Assembly (NCBI GenBank): GCA_036501535.1
Contig: DASYAE010000263.1
Coordinates: forward strand, 1-60,096
Direction: 5' to 3'
DNA from: DASYAE01 sp036501535
GTDB lineage: Bacteria; Actinomycetota; Actinomycetes; Streptomycetales; Catenulisporaceae
DNA: 60,096 bases
The translations under genes were made by a program, and so were the position numbers. The notes beneath the pieces are model-generated. The model ran no database searches. It was not told the DNA's origin and worked only from the letters and a program-made list of their open reading frames with translations. How positions within the stretch are numbered: position 1 is the first letter of the stretch; every line of letters begins with the position of its first letter. Of this stretch, positions 60,008 to 60,096 are shown piece after piece.

Positions 60008-60096
60008 GCGCGGCGAGGCTATAGCCGGGAGTCGGAGCCGGACGTGAGCCGGACATGACCCGGCAGCGCGGCGCGGACCGGTGGCGGCAGGTCGCC
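60008..60096. other. End of window, no feature
   Basis: The last 89 bases after the S53 gene show no start of a gene and no perfect hairpin. Confidence 0.5.

Noticed and set aside
1..60096. CRISPR arrays, tRNA or rRNA genes
   Set aside because: No spaced direct repeats of CRISPR type and no cloverleaf or rRNA sequence was recognised by eye; a covariance-model scan was not possible.

Overview
The window is very GC-rich (about 70% or more by eye) with the codon use, GTG/TTG starts and GGAGG ribosome sites of an actinomycete. Type-2 cellulose-binding modules, AfsR-like NB-ARC proteins, a WhiJ-like XRE/DUF6879 cluster and many secreted plant-polymer hydrolases fit a soil, mycelial Actinobacterium of the Catenulispora/Actinospica kind. 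That placement is an inference from gene content.

Layout. 1-1.2 kb: start of a secreted GH54 arabinofuranosidase with a CBM2, cut by the window edge, with a LacI-type operator. 1.7-3.2 kb: an NB-ARC ATPase that looks internally deleted. 3.3-8.1 kb: two similar divergent LysR regulators followed by an ACMSD-like amidohydrolase and a cyclase-family hydrolase. 8.1-9.0 kb: PRPP synthetase. 9.25-9.66 kb: a degraded repeat-protein fragment. 9.7-19.3 kb: an SDR, then a complete-looking 4-hydroxybenzoate/protocatechuate operon (pcaI-pcaJ-pcaH-pcaG-pcaB-pcaL-pobA, without pcaF), tightly overlapped and divergent from a double-length IclR regulator. 19.3-23.9 kb: phosphotransferase, a frameshifted NB-ARC/TPR protein and an unknown protein.

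24-34.5 kb is a carbohydrate region: GH5-CBM2 cellulase, then a galactan unit made of a LacI repressor, two ABC permeases, a solute-binding lipoprotein, a GH42 beta-galactosidase and a secreted GH53 endo-galactanase. Matching LacI-type operators lie before the binding protein/GH42 pair and before GH53. The working model is that GH53 cuts galactan outside, the ABC system imports the oligosaccharides and GH42 hydrolyses them inside; the ABC ATPase is not in the window.

34.7-47.3 kb is mixed: TetR/quinone oxidoreductase pair, proline-rich unknown, STAS-XRE-DUF6879-small protein cluster, M20 amidohydrolase, an ECF sigma factor fused to an anti-sigma-like zinc motif and a membrane-anchored outer domain, alpha/beta hydrolase, pirin divergent from an LLM oxidoreductase/FMN reductase pair, and a GNAT protein. 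47.3-48.7 kb is a tnpB-only IS200/IS605-type element of lower GC. 48.7-60.1 kb: phosphoesterase/phospholipase C-like protein, SGNH hydrolase with fascin-like repeats, fadBA, a secreted protein resembling the flanks of an S8 peptidase without its catalytic domain and carrying a duplicated 5' end, and a secreted S53 peptidase.

I saw no tRNA, rRNA or CRISPR array. The observations most worth following are the ECF sigma/anti-sigma fusion, the protease-less S8-like protein next to an S53 peptidase, the tnpB reading through its own right-end hairpin, the shared operators of the galactan unit, and the STAS/XRE/DUF6879 cluster with its repeat-tailed proline-rich neighbour.
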